A stretch of DNA of 64,000 nucleotides. Origin: Hyphomicrobiales bacterium. GTDB taxonomy: Bacteria > Pseudomonadota > Alphaproteobacteria > Rhizobiales > Rhizobiaceae. Below the pieces are notes generated by a model. It made no database searches and was not told where the DNA came from. It saw nothing but the letters and a program-made list of their open reading frames with translations. The stretch is taken from the NCBI GenBank assembly GCA_900466875.1, contig UBNQ01000016.1:212769-276768 (forward strand). Reading direction: 5' to 3'. This document shows, piece after piece, positions 8,078 through 17,207 of the stretch (position 1 is the stretch's first letter; each line of letters begins with the position of its first letter). The position numbers were made by a program, and so were the translations under genes.

Positions 8078-10416
8078 CTCGCCGCGCTGTAGACCCCGAC
8101 GTAGGACCCCGCGTCGGCGAATGCGGACTTCTGAATCTCGTAGCGTGGCCGAGAAAGAAGATTATCCATCTCGTGCGTCTCGCCGAATAGCTCGGCTACC
8201 AGCTCCTCATTCTGATTGAGTTCGAGGACGAACTGATGCCTAGCATTGCTCTTCTGATTGTCGCCGAGCACCAGCCTGATTTTGCGCCAGTCGTCAAAGA
8301 AGTACTCCTCTAGGAGGGGGATTATCTTCGACTGGAATATCGCACCAAGCGTCGCCAGGCGCTTCTGTTGATCTTCGATTGAAGAAAGCGGGGTAAGGTA
8401 TGCATGGCCTATACAATGGTCGCGGTCATAAAGCAGCTCTATCCTTCGATTGATGGTTTCGAGCATGCGCGCCACATCGATTGTGTGTTCGCCGACCGTA
8501 ATATCGGTGTCGGCGAGTGGATATCCTTCGCTCTTGCGTGTTTCGGGCGGAAGGGAAATGAATTCGAACCGCCTCCGGAGAGCGGTGTCCATCCGCGCAA
8601 GCGAGCGATCCGCGGTATTCATCGTGCCGATGATGTCAACGTTTCGGGGGACGGTGAAGGGATCGCCTGAATACGGCAAGACGACGGTCACCCTGTTCGG
8701 CATGCCCTCCCGTTTGTCCGTCTCGATCAGCGTGATCAGTTCCCCAAAGATCTTGCTGATGTTCCCCCTGTTGATCTCGTCGATGACGATCGCAAAGCGG
8801 TGGTCAGGTGCCCGGCGGGCGCGTTCGCAGATGTCTTTGAAGACGCCGTCCTTGATGTGATAACGTACGGATCCTTCGTCATCGTCCGATAGCACGGGCC
8901 GTAGCCCTTCGACGAACTCCTCGTATCCGAACGACTGGTGAAAGGTAACGAACGAGTGCCGTCGGACAACAGAACCGGCATCGGGCTCCTGACGCGATTG
9001 CTTGACGAGTTCGACCAGCGGAGCGCAGACCGTTTCCCAATCACCGGTAAGCTCGAATTCTCCTGTGCCGGCGCGGGAGAATATCCGGATAGCGCCGTCG
9101 CCTATTCCCGACACTGTCTTGTTGAGGATGGTTGTGTGCAGGGTTTCTCTGACGTTCTTGCTCCGTCCTTTTTTCGCGGAGACGGCCTGCACGTAGGGAT
9201 GGCCGAGAATCTGGGTAACGGACGCACGGCCTCCCAAATCGTACATGGCGGCTGCGACCGCTTCCCACCAGCTAAGCGCGCCCATTTTTTCGAGTATGAA
9301 CTGGTTTCGCCATTCTGAGCCGCTCTCGATGTCGGCACGCTGCTCATAGTCCTCTTCCAGCAGTCGCGAGACGGTGTAGGTTTTGCCTGTTCCCGGCGGC
9401 CCGTAATAGATTCGGTTGAGAGGCCCCCGGTCATTGAGATCGATTTCGGATTCGTCCTTGTCCTCGTCGCTGACCGTGTCGCGGGAGAATTCGAGCTCGT
9501 CCGGCCACCGCCCCGTCGACTTCCGTCCGGGCGGTAGGATGCCCTCGGCGATCAGCGAGGCTTCCGACAATGCGTCTTCGAGTTCCGTCACCAGTTCGGC
9601 GGTCAGTGGTCGACGGCGGAAAGTTTCCATTCCGTTGATCGTCCGGCGTATGGAAATGGTTCGTCTCGTCTTGCCTTGTACGGTCCCAAGCACAGCGTTG
9701 GCACGGTCGGCGGTCGGTTCTTTCCAGCCGAACCGCACCTGCACGCCCTGTCTGATGTGCCACCAGTCCAGTCCGACGCCGTGGGTCAGACGCGCGAGCC
9801 TGCAGAAAAGGTCGCTTTCCTCGGTCGTCCATCTGCCGCGGTACTCGCGAAAGTCGGATTTACCGTCAAAGTGTCCGAGTATCTGTTGATCGGTAAGGGC
9901 ATCCAGCCCGAGTTCCTTCACGATGGTGTCGTAGCCGGGGCGGAAACCCGCGATCTTTTCGAGCGTCCAATCGACAAGTTGCTCAATCGACATGCGCAGT
10001 CCGTCGGCCTTGGGAAGGATGGCGACAATTCCGGATGCGGCATCGTCATTCCCCCTGATCACGCCGTAAGCCTGTTGCTGAGGAGGGTTGCCGACCGTAT
10101 CGATCTTGACCAGGAAAACCTGCGTGGCATCGATGCCGACCGTGTACGCGAGATTAGTGGGCGAGCTGGGGGACGGGTAGATCTTTGCCCAGTTATAGCT
10201 CGAGAAGTTTCCAGCTTGGTTGGTCGGCCTTCTCCTTATTTTTACATGCGCCCCGGATCCCAGCCTCGAAGCGACCATGTCTGCCCAGCGTCCGGTAAGT
10301 TGATATGCCGCTTTGAGGGCCTCGTACGCGTCCTGGTGTTCTTCTCTCGTATTGTCCATATGTGTCCCGTTCCACTGCCGTAGAAGGGAGAAATGCTCTT
10401 CCGTAAAGAATGCCAT
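8074..10416 (-). CDS. mcrB: McrB-like AAA+ GTPase with N-terminal DNA-binding domain
   Basis: 780 residues. Residues about 20-200 carry an MrcB-N/DUF3578-type recognition domain (SYNWAKIYPSPSSPTNLAYTV, then VDWTLEKIAGFRPGYD). Two further N-terminal segments precede the AAA+ motor: Walker A GPPGTGKT near 338-346, Walker B with IVIDEINRGN near 540, and sensor region GTMNTADRSLARMDTALRRR. The NRGN motif is diagnostic of the McrB GTPase clade. McrB binds modified DNA, hydrolyses GTP and recruits McrC. The start is ATG 10416; ATG 10359 (MDNTREEHQ) is an in-frame alternative. The N-terminal target-recognition domain is the variable part of these systems, so the modified base recognised cannot be predicted. 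Confidence 0.92.
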   Translation of the reverse strand: MAFFTEEHFSLLRQWNGTHMDNTREEHQDAYEALKAAYQLTGRWADMVASRLGSGAHVKIRRRPTNQAGNFSSYNWAKIYPSPSSPTNLAYTVGIDATQVFLVKIDTVGNPPQQQAYGVIRGNDDAASGIVAILPKADGLRMSIEQLVDWTLEKIAGFRPGYDTIVKELGLDALTDQQILGHFDGKSDFREYRGRWTTEESDLFCRLARLTHGVGLDWWHIRQGVQVRFGWKEPTADRANAVLGTVQGKTRRTISIRRTINGMETFRRRPLTAELVTELEDALSEASLIAEGILPPGRKSTGRWPDELEFSRDTVSDEDKDESEIDLNDRGPLNRIYYGPPGTGKTYTVSRLLEEDYEQRADIESGSEWRNQFILEKMGALSWWEAVAAAMYDLGGRASVTQILGHPYVQAVSAKKGRSKNVRETLHTTILNKTVSGIGDGAIRIFSRAGTGEFELTGDWETVCAPLVELVKQSRQEPDAGSVVRRHSFVTFHQSFGYEEFVEGLRPVLSDDDEGSVRYHIKDGVFKDICERARRAPDHRFAIVIDEINRGNISKIFGELITLIETDKREGMPNRVTVVLPYSGDPFTVPRNVDIIGTMNTADRSLARMDTALRRRFEFISLPPETRKSEGYPLADTDITVGEHTIDVARMLETINRRIELLYDRDHCIGHAYLTPLSSIEDQQKRLATLGAIFQSKIIPLLEEYFFDDWRKIRLVLGDNQKSNARHQFVLELNQNEELVAELFGETHEMDNLLSRPRYEIQKSAFADAGSYVGVYSAAR

Positions 10417-10530
10417 TCGGGGTTCTGCCGTGCGTGAGTGATTCCCGACGCGATTTTAGCGTGAGGGTGTGAGCAGTACAGAGAAGGATGACTGCCGATA
10501 CGCGCTTACGGCTGGCTGCTTTGACTGATG

Positions 10531-11055
10531 TCAGAGGCAGTCCATCCCTGGGTTGGCGAGCCCCCGCACAATCGCGTCCTCGACTGCTTCGGGCGTCCTA
10601 AGATGTCGGCGCAGCAGGTGCATGTTGACCAGGATCCCCGGCTCGTTGCCGTTCTCTGTCAGCACTTGGGAGACGAAAGACTGCTTGAATGCGATCCCGA
10701 AGTAAACGTGCTCTTTCGTGTCGTCCCATGTCGCGTCGATGACCGCCCCGGAGTGATCGACGAGCCATGCGTGCTGGATCGGGATCGGGATTTCGGGTTC
10801 CATCGCGTAGCCCTCGGCATAGAAAACGTCATTCCGGGTGATGGCATACGGCGTCGCGTTGCTGAAGCACGCCCGCTTTGGTCCGAGTAGGAGCCAGTGC
10901 GGCCTGTTTGGGCGGGGAAGAAACTTCCGACCGTATCTGGAAAGCGCGGTCGCCTGTCCGAATGACGACTCCGTCGATTTTAGGAACTCGACGTGCCCAA
11001 TCAGCTCGTCGAGGAGCGCGGCCTCGAGGGTGTTTTTGTTAGGATGCGGATGCAT
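10531..11055 (-). CDS. Hypothetical protein with Cys/His/Asp pattern (174 aa)
   Basis: Soluble protein with no signal peptide. I do not recognise a named family with certainty. A Cys in KRACFSNATPYA near residue 67 is followed by YAEGYAM, then HAWLVDHSGAVIDATW near 98-113. A Cys...His...Asp order with 'HAWLVD..G.VIDATW' is reminiscent of papain- or transglutaminase-like folds and of phage-type proteins with that arrangement, so an acyl-transfer or peptidase-like role is possible. This is a weak inference. It lies 115 bp upstream of mcrB on the same strand and could be co-transcribed with mcrBC. Confidence 0.6.
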   Translation of the reverse strand: MHPHPNKNTLEAALLDELIGHVEFLKSTESSFGQATALSRYGRKFLPRPNRPHWLLLGPKRACFSNATPYAITRNDVFYAEGYAMEPEIPIPIQHAWLVDHSGAVIDATWDDTKEHVYFGIAFKQSFVSQVLTENGNEPGILVNMHLLRRHLRTPEAVEDAIVRGLANPGMDCL

Positions 11056-11386
11056 CTTGAGGGCCTCGCCGTGTACAAGGAGATCTGTTTACGTGGACAA
11101 TTCAGTAATGGCTACTAGGCGGACCGTTCTCCGTAGAAGGAGAGATAATGCGAAGTTAAATAGCTGGCTATGATGTAGGCGGCGGACTTGCGCGGTTCCG
11201 GGCAGGCACGCTCTCCGGAGGGGCAAACAAGTCGCTCTGGTCGGCATCGAAGGTGAAGTAGATAGGGCGCTATGTATGTCCTCGAAGCTATGGTCCCATG
11301 GATTTGCGGCGAGGTCTTTATCGAAGCGTTAGGTCTTGCCGCCGACGGATTCCTAGATCAGGCTGGATGCATGGGGGAGTTTTCAG
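11056..11386. other. Divergent spacer; one possible 40-codon leader ORF
   Basis: This separates two divergent hypothetical genes. A short frame at 11272-11394 (ATG to TAA, 40 codons) overlaps the start of the next gene and could couple its translation, but no ribosome binding site supports it. No terminator or RNA gene was recognised. Confidence 0.35.
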
Positions 11387-12094
11387 ATGGATAAGGGACT
11401 GACCGTGGATGACCTGCGTGAGGAGAGACTTTCGCTGTATTACCAGCGTCAGACGCAAGCGCTCATAAGGAAGGACGCGTCGGAGGCTGCGGTGCATGCT
11501 GCCGCCTCCTTGATCCACAATCCGCGCCTGCCGCGTTCGGCAGTCGAATTCCGATTGGATGATCCGCTTGTTCCCGGCCGCTGGGCACCGGCCGAGGGAC
11601 TCGGCATGGCAATCGAAAAATACGTCTGGCGACTACGGGAACTGGAGCGCGTGCGGTTTAGCCACAGCTTGATCGGAGGCCTGACGAGGGAGCATCAGGA
11701 CGCATACGCCGCGGTCGTCGAGGCCGCATCCGCACTCGAGGCGCTCGGCTGGCCCGTCAACTGGGAACAGAACCTCCAGGCGATCTTGGAGCAAACCGAG
11801 TTCGGATTGCGCGGCGGAAAGCTTGTTGATCGGTTCCAGGCCCTTCCGGAACGCGTGACGCTGGGTGACGAGCTGCTGCTGATGGGGACCGTCACTTTCT
11901 ATCGCCAGGACCGCTCTCCAGAAGGCGTGGCAAAGCCGTTCAAGCCTCTAGTCTTGTCAGTGTCGAATGCTGGTCTGTACGAGGCTACGCCACTTTTCCT
12001 TAGTGGAGGAGGGCAAGGCGTGCCGAGCCGTTTCAGGTACGCGAGCGAGTGGCTCGCAGGCGGGTCGGGTAAGTCGTTCAGGATCGCGGTGTAG
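11387..12094 (+). CDS. Hypothetical protein (235 aa)
   Basis: GGGGGAG sits 7 bases before the ATG, supporting translation. The protein is soluble, largely helical in its first 130 residues and more strand-like after (RVTLGDELLLMGTVTFY). I do not recognise a family. An odd feature is the segment LTREHQDAYAAVVEAA near residue 103, which resembles TREEHQDAYEALKAA at the N-terminus of the McrB-like protein encoded about 1.3 kb away. Whether this is homology or chance cannot be settled by eye. It ends 180 bp before the LexA-controlled promoter. Confidence 0.65.
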   Translation: MDKGLTVDDLREERLSLYYQRQTQALIRKDASEAAVHAAASLIHNPRLPRSAVEFRLDDPLVPGRWAPAEGLGMAIEKYVWRLRELERVRFSHSLIGGLTREHQDAYAAVVEAASALEALGWPVNWEQNLQAILEQTEFGLRGGKLVDRFQALPERVTLGDELLLMGTVTFYRQDRSPEGVAKPFKPLVLSVSNAGLYEATPLFLSGGGQGVPSRFRYASEWLAGGSGKSFRIAV

Positions 12095-12253
12095 ACGGCG
12101 TCGCGAGAGAGACGCTCAGTGAAAGCTGCCGCTGCTGCGTCAGAAGCACCGGATTCCGCTGCGATCATGAACCAGGAATCGGAAACGAAGCCTCTCCGCA
12201 TTGGCTGTCGAGGCTGAAGATCCGGCTCCTGCGGCCAAATCGAATGTTCCGTA

Positions 12254-12287
12254 TTGACTCGCTGTATGAGTAGAACATAATAGGAAC
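12254..12287 (+). promoter_or_regulatory. SOS promoter: -35, -10 and LexA box
   Basis: A sigma70-type -35 TTGACT (12254-12259) is followed after 16 bases by CATAAT (12276-12281). Overlapping the -10 is GAAC-ATAATAG-GAAC at 12273-12287, an exact match to the alphaproteobacterial LexA operator GAAC-N7-GAAC. LexA bound here would block the promoter until DNA damage. The first start codon downstream is 12360, so this would drive the four-gene umuDC operon. Confidence 0.8.
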
Positions 12288-12359
12288 GAAGTCGCCCGGC
12301 CGATCGGCCTTCCAATTTTCGCCAGTCAAGGAACACGCTCAGGCGTGAACGGTGTAGCC

Positions 12360-12779
12360 ATGTCCAATCACGGCACTGACGAACCCGAGTGCGGCTTCTA
12401 CTTAGACGCCGTGACTCCACTTGCAGACAGGCCTCCCAGCGACAAATTGCTGGACGAGATAGGATGGCGACGCGACGTCTACGCATTCGAATTCTCAGAC
12501 GCCATCGTCGTGCGCGACGACAACGTACCTACATCCTCCTGGATCGAAGTCGGCCATAGCCGCCAGTTGGGTGGATGCTATGTCGTCTGGTTCAGCGGCG
12601 TTTCCAGCCTCGACGCGCCGGACTACTGTTCGTACGGCTGGCTGGAATGCCGCGGTCTGGGAAAGGATTTCGACGACGCGCTTTTCAAGCGGTCACTGCT
12701 GCAGGGCGCGCCCCTCACGGGCTATTTCTTCAATTCCGAGGTTTATTATGACAACTGCCCCAGCGCCCACCCAGGCTGA
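12360..12779 (+). CDS. Hypothetical protein, first gene of the SOS operon (139 aa)
   Basis: First gene after the LexA box. ATG 12360 was preferred over in-frame GTG 12345. The protein is acidic and soluble with several Trp/Cys/Tyr clusters (GGCYVVWFSG, CSYGWLECRGLG). No domain is recognised. Its 3' end overlaps the next gene by 32 bases, which suggests coupled translation. Placement under LexA control with a Y-family polymerase implies a damage-response role, but the biochemistry is unknown. Confidence 0.6.
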   Translation: MSNHGTDEPECGFYLDAVTPLADRPPSDKLLDEIGWRRDVYAFEFSDAIVVRDDNVPTSSWIEVGHSRQLGGCYVVWFSGVSSLDAPDYCSYGWLECRGLGKDFDDALFKRSLLQGAPLTGYFFNSEVYYDNCPSAHPG

Positions 12780-12951
12780 AGTCGGCGATGACATCGATGC
12801 AGTACTGTCCTTCCACGATGGCGATGCCCGGGCAGCGCTGGCAACTCTGCTGCGGGACTGCGCGCATCTCCGCCAGCAGCTCTCCGTCACCGAATACGCC
12901 ATGAGCGCCGGATTTTGCCGCGGCTGGCGACCGAAATACGATCGTGACTGA
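12748..12951 (+). CDS. Small hypothetical protein in the SOS operon (67 aa)
   Basis: ATG 12748 has GAGG 7 bases upstream. The sequence begins MTTAPAPTQAEVGDDIDAVL and ends with a Cys-Arg-Gly-Trp-containing tail. A central helix (DARAALATLLRDCAHLRQQL) looks amphipathic and may form a short coiled coil. I have the impression that similar small proteins are common in rhizobia, but I cannot name a characterised family. It overlaps the gene before it by 32 bases and touches the start of umuD. Confidence 0.7.
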   Translation: MTTAPAPTQAEVGDDIDAVLSFHDGDARAALATLLRDCAHLRQQLSVTEYAMSAGFCRGWRPKYDRD

Positions 12952-13396
12952 CATGCGGCTTGCGACCACTTCCATTCTGACGGAAGTCTCCGTCTCGTAC
13001 ATCCAGAGAGAGATAAGGACCGCGGGTCTCAAGGTCTCGGCCGGCTTTCCCAGTCCGGCAGGAGACGATCTCGAGGATCCGGTAGATCTCATCGCCTGGA
13101 TGATCCGGCACGAGAACGCCACCTTCTGGTATCGGGTGAGCGGAAACTCCCTATGTCGCGCGGGCATTCTTGACGGGGACTACGTGGCCATCGACAGGGC
13201 AGGGAAGGTCCTGCCCGGGCGCACGGTTCTCGCGCTTGACGGCGGCGACATGCTTCTCAAGGTACTGGACCGTCGCGACGGCCGGATGTGGCTCGAGGCG
13301 CGGTCAGATGAGCACTATCCGCCGCTTCCTGTCACGGAAGCCACGGAAATCTGGGGCGTCGTCGCCGGGATCGCCCGCCGATATCCAGTGGACTGA
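12944..13396 (+). CDS. umuD: UmuD-like S24 peptidase / Pol V accessory subunit
   Basis: UmuD self-cleaves on RecA filaments to give UmuD', which with UmuC forms the mutagenic polymerase V. Visible here are the cleavage-site region FPSPAGDD near residue 36 (Ala-Gly bond), the catalytic Ser in [17 protein letters not shown] near 68, and the Lys in [13 protein letters not shown] near 103. The dyad is therefore intact. The start may be GTG 12944, overlapping the preceding stop, or ATG 12953. The stop lies two bases before umuC. Length (about 150) is slightly above E. coli UmuD. Confidence 0.9.
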   Translation: MTDMRLATTSILTEVSVSYIQREIRTAGLKVSAGFPSPAGDDLEDPVDLIAWMIRHENATFWYRVSGNSLCRAGILDGDYVAIDRAGKVLPGRTVLALDGGDMLLKVLDRRDGRMWLEARSDEHYPPLPVTEATEIWGVVAGIARRYPVD

Positions 13397-13398
13397 CG

Positions 13399-14682
13399 GT
13401 GGATATACGTCCAATCGCATTGATCGACTGCAATAATTTCTACGTCAGCTGCGAGCGTCTTTTCGATCCCAGGCTGCGCTCGATTCCCGTTGTGGTGCTG
13501 TCGAACAATGACGGCTGCGCGATCTCACGCTCGGCCGAAGCCAAGGCGCTCGGCGTGAAGATGGGCGAGCCAGCACATCATTTTCGAGATAAGACCAAGG
13601 CGCATGGCATCCGCGTATTTTCCTCGAACTACAGCCTCTACGGCGATATCAGCCGGAGGGTCTCGTCTACGATCGCCGAATTCTCTCCGCTCTCCGAAAT
13701 CTACAGTATCGACGAGACGTTCGTGGACCTGAGCGGCTTTGGCGGACGCATGCTCGATCATGCCGCGGAGATGCGGGCGACCGTGCTGCGTAGCGTGGGC
13801 ATCCCGACCTGCGTGGGCATCGGGCCGTCCAAGACTATGGCCAAGCTCGCCAACCACCTGGCGAAACAGAACCCCATGTTCGGCGGGATCTGCGATCTCA
13901 TGGATGCCACCATGGCGGACTACTGCATGAGGAGGACGGATGTCTCGGAGGTCTGGGGTGTCGGTCGCCAGACGACTGCGAGGCTGAGGGACGTTGGGAT
14001 CGCCACAGTGGCCCAGTTGCGGGACATGCCGCTCCCGCTTGCTAGGAACGTAGGCACGGTCGTTCTCGAGCGCATCGTTTCCGAACTCCGGGGTGTCCGA
14101 TGCATCGATATCCAGGACGTAGAGCCCCGGCGAAAGGGCATGGCGGTGACCAGGTCCGCGGGAACGCCAATGACGTCCCTCGATGACCTGCAGCAGGCGC
14201 TGTCATCCCATGCGACACGCGCGGCGCAGAAACTCCGAAACCACGGCTTGGTGGCATCGCACGTCACGACGTTCTTCCACACCAATCCGCATAACGGCAG
14301 CCGACAGAACTCGGTCTCTAGAACCGCTAGGCTGTCGCCGCCCTCGAACTCGACCTTCGCGCTTGTCCAGGCAGTGCTGAGGGCTGCCGAGCGGGGATGG
14401 TCGGGGGATCCCAGCGGGAACGGCTTTGCCTACCTCAAGGCTGGAGTGGTGCTCGACGACCTCATCCCGGAAGAGGCTGCACCCGCCGATCTTTTTGCAT
14501 TCGAGCAGGACACGGGGAAAAAGCTGTCGGCAGCTATGGATGCCGTCAACGATCGTTTCGGTAAGAAAGCGGTGGTGCTCGGCTCCGAGGGGTTCATGCG
14601 CTCATTCGAGACCAGGGCGGACATGCGGTCTCCGCGATACACGACCCGGATGGCGGACCTGCCAGTGGTCAGCGCGAGGTAG
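13399..14682 (+). CDS. umuC: UmuC, Y-family DNA polymerase (Pol V catalytic subunit)
   Basis: 427 residues starting at GTG two bases after umuD. The palm motifs of Y-family polymerases are present: [15 protein letters not shown] near residue 7 with the first catalytic Asp, steric-gate region aromatic residues, and [13 protein letters not shown] near 97 with the Asp-Glu pair. The fingers/thumb motif [17 protein letters not shown] and the helix-hairpin-helix region [18 protein letters not shown] follow, and a C-terminal UmuC-specific domain is complete. It performs translesion synthesis after DNA damage. It is convergent with a membrane protein gene 23 bp downstream. Confidence 0.95.
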   Translation: MDIRPIALIDCNNFYVSCERLFDPRLRSIPVVVLSNNDGCAISRSAEAKALGVKMGEPAHHFRDKTKAHGIRVFSSNYSLYGDISRRVSSTIAEFSPLSEIYSIDETFVDLSGFGGRMLDHAAEMRATVLRSVGIPTCVGIGPSKTMAKLANHLAKQNPMFGGICDLMDATMADYCMRRTDVSEVWGVGRQTTARLRDVGIATVAQLRDMPLPLARNVGTVVLERIVSELRGVRCIDIQDVEPRRKGMAVTRSAGTPMTSLDDLQQALSSHATRAAQKLRNHGLVASHVTTFFHTNPHNGSRQNSVSRTARLSPPSNSTFALVQAVLRAAERGWSGDPSGNGFAYLKAGVVLDDLIPEEAAPADLFAFEQDTGKKLSAAMDAVNDRFGKKAVVLGSEGFMRSFETRADMRSPRYTTRMADLPVVSAR

Positions 14683-14705
14683 CAGGTTTCCTCAATGTGG
14701 CGGTA

Positions 14706-15377
14706 TCAGTCGTATTGCTTCGAAAGGACGGCGTGCTGTCGCGTGACATGGAGAAAGAGGGCGATCTCGCCTTCCGTGAGAAACGCGCAGCCCGGATCTT
14801 CCGCGCGGGAGGCCTCCGCCCAACCGACGAGGTTGAGGAGTTCCTGAGTCACGTCCCGCGGATTGGCCTCGACAATGGCGATGGTCTGGGCAATCGGAAA
14901 GCCACTGCCGTTTTCGATCGCCCATGAAGCGGATACGCCCCGGTCGAAAAGCGCCCGCCAGCCGTTACGGATCTTCGCGGGCCACTTCGCGTAGTGATGA
15001 AATTCACGTCGGGCATGGGCGAGCCGTCGAGAAAACGTATTATAGACGATAGCCTGTGCCATGCTGGGCCTACGGGTCAGGAAGAGCGCGGAAACGGGCC
15101 TGTAGACATTGATCAGACGCTGCGTGTCACGTACCGCTTTTGCCTTGCGATTTTCGATCCACGCCTGGCACAGACCGTCCAGCAGCTTCGCAAACGCCAT
15201 GATGGCGCAGAGAGTGGCGGCCAACTCAACATAGATCACGCGTTCTCCGATCGCGGCCCGGAAGGGTGGATGAGCGAGAGACAGTACGAAAAAGCAGATC
15301 AAGGCGAGATAGAGCGAGACGTGCAGGGACTTGAGCGTCTCTGCGACTTGTCGCGCGGAATTGATACCTGTCTCCAT
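14706..15377 (-). CDS. Hypothetical membrane protein (223 aa)
   Basis: Two hydrophobic segments near residues 20-36 (LYLALICFFVLSLAH) and 48-66 (IYVELAATLCAIMAF) form a probable N-terminal hairpin, leaving a basic, mostly helical cytoplasmic domain of about 150 residues. No enzymatic motif is seen and I do not recognise the family. GAGG lies three bases before the ATG. The gene is convergent with umuC and stands in the accessory region. Confidence 0.6.
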   Translation of the reverse strand: METGINSARQVAETLKSLHVSLYLALICFFVLSLAHPPFRAAIGERVIYVELAATLCAIMAFAKLLDGLCQAWIENRKAKAVRDTQRLINVYRPVSALFLTRRPSMAQAIVYNTFSRRLAHARREFHHYAKWPAKIRNGWRALFDRGVSASWAIENGSGFPIAQTIAIVEANPRDVTQELLNLVGWAEASRAEDPGCAFLTEGEIALFLHVTRQHAVLSKQYD

Positions 15378-15654
15378 GGCCCTCGATGTCTCCTCTGCGA
15401 TCCGGGTATTTCATATATAGCGGCAGACCCATTGGATTACGTGATTTTTTGGGGCGGAAGAGGCTCTGGCTGCGACGCGCACCAATGGGCTCGGGCGAAA
15501 GCGCCGCAATCCTTGGCGGTCCGGCTTTTACCCCCCAGTCGCGACTAGGTTGGAGCGAGGTGACCAGCCGCCAGGTCTCGCTGCTGGCCATATCCGGACG
15601 CTCGGGCTGAATTGACATGCCCGGCGTTTTCGCGACGGCGCAATCTTCAGGCGC

Positions 15655-16350
15655 TCAACACGATGGAAAGCCGGAACGGATTGATGCGCTCGGCCTGCGC
15701 CACAGACCGGACGCCGCAAAGCTGCCAGCGGCGAAGATGGCGCGCGACAACGCCGGATCTCCGGACAGCAGGGGATCGCCTTCGAAGTGCCGGGCAACTG
15801 TCGCGATCGGGATTTCCTCGGCAAGGGGGATGACGCCAACGCCGATCCGCGAACCGATCTCCATCGCGTCGGCATAGAGGCAGGTGTCCATGGTCACCCA
15901 GCCGCGCTCCTGGCAGACAACGGTGAGCTCGACTCCGAAACGGCCGTCGGTCACGATCTCGCGCATATAGACGCCCTCGACGCGGCTGTCGGGGAGGGTG
16001 GCGAGGGCCAGCGAAGAATCCGGCGCGAATTCGACATAGGCGACCGCGGGCGGGATGTCCGTGAACTCTGCGGTCTGGCCGGGCTCGTCCGCGTCCGGCG
16101 CATCGATCGTGACCCGATGTATTACTTCACCGTCGGTTTTCCAGTCGGCGATGAGCCTCTCGAGATGCCGCAGCCTGTCATTGCGCCTCGCCAGCTCGGC
16201 GTTGGAAACGGCGTTCTGCTCCCTTTTGAGGAAAGCGGGAGCGGGACTTACGTCGACGTCTTCGTACGTGATCCCCGGCTGGAGGCGTTCCAGTCTCGCA
16301 AGCTGGTCTGCGAAAGCGCGGGGATATCTGTAGGGATGGGCTAGGGGCAT
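15655..16350 (-). CDS. Hypothetical protein (231 aa)
   Basis: ATG 16350 is preferred because GGAGA lies about seven bases upstream. A longer frame to 16452 adds a Cys/Ser-rich leader that looks non-coding. The mature part begins MPLAHPYRYPRAFADQLARL and has an acidic middle (TIDAPDADEPGQTAEFTDIP). No membrane segment or known motif was found. The C-terminal region (ARHFEGDPLLSGDPALSRAI) may be helical. Its function is unknown. Confidence 0.55.
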   Translation of the reverse strand: MPLAHPYRYPRAFADQLARLERLQPGITYEDVDVSPAPAFLKREQNAVSNAELARRNDRLRHLERLIADWKTDGEVIHRVTIDAPDADEPGQTAEFTDIPPAVAYVEFAPDSSLALATLPDSRVEGVYMREIVTDGRFGVELTVVCQERGWVTMDTCLYADAMEIGSRIGVGVIPLAEEIPIATVARHFEGDPLLSGDPALSRAIFAAGSFAASGLWRRPSASIRSGFPSC

Positions 16351-16522
16351 GGCTTCGTCTCCGGTGATGGAGTAAGCCTGAGTTGTGGCGTTGCAAGAAA
16401 GAAGAGAAATGCGGTGCGCGCAGATGCCCGCCGAGCAGATCGAAACCAACAAATCAGCAAAGGACGCGGAATAAGAGCCGCGTTATAACGGAAAAGCCGT
16501 GCTTCCGTAGGGCGCGAGCTCC

Positions 16523-16834
16523 TTATCTGGCGGCGAACGGAGGGGGAGACGGCAGACGACGGAGAATGGGTTGGACTTGCGGCGACGCAGCGACGTTACC
16601 CAGCATGCGGCGCGAACTGATATTGCCGCTGAACACGGCAATTGCGTACTCCTCCCATTGCCCGTCTTGCAGGTCGTGCGAAGGTTTGCGATCGGCACTG
16701 CAAGCATGACCGAGGCGATTGAAATTCTGTTGGATGGTGACAGGAGAGGGCATGTCGAGATCACAGACTGCACGACGCCATTGGCCCGCGACTTGAGGAA
16801 ACCGTTGCCATTCGATCGTAAAGACCACGGCCAT
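16523..16834 (-). CDS. Possible small hypothetical protein (103 aa)
   Basis: The frame reads MAVVFTIEWQRFPQVAGQWR and continues with a protein-like composition and mostly G/C third codon positions. No strong ribosome binding site lies before the ATG. An opposing frame (16571-16870 plus) is about equally long but less protein-like. No family is recognised. This is a guess between the two strands. Confidence 0.3.
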   Translation of the reverse strand: MAVVFTIEWQRFPQVAGQWRRAVCDLDMPSPVTIQQNFNRLGHACSADRKPSHDLQDGQWEEYAIAVFSGNISSRRMLGNVAASPQVQPILRRLPSPPPFAAR

Positions 16835-17207
16835 CAGGTCGCGGTGATGAAAGCGTGGTCGCGTAGCTAGGGCAAGCAGACGTATATCGGCAATGGCACA
16901 CCCACCTGCAGGACTATTCCTAGCCTTCGAACTTGGATCGACGCAGCTGGCGGGGTCTCACGATGAAGAGAGACCGCGTCACCGTATTAATCATCTTCGG
17001 ACGAAAAGGAATATGGACCGGGGTCGGTGTACGCGGCACGGTGATAAAGCTAAGCGCCTCAAACTGACAGGGTTTAAACCGCTACGCGGGAAGAGGACGA
17101 TGGGTTGTTTTCATATCCTCGCTCATGTGCCAGCCGGTCGATGCTCTTCACGAGTTGTAAGGTCCGTCCCAGTATAGGCACATGGGATTGCAATTCGCGG
17201 AACGAGC
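16835..17207. other. Spacer with no supported gene
   Basis: A frame at 16893-17177 (plus) is Arg/Gly-rich without a good start context and was not accepted. The end of the stretch is the upstream region of the gene at 17208. Nothing else was recognised. Confidence 0.4.

Noticed and set aside
14994..15548. A 184-codon plus-strand frame
   Set aside because: Antisense to the two-helix membrane protein gene, which has clear membrane segments and a better start.
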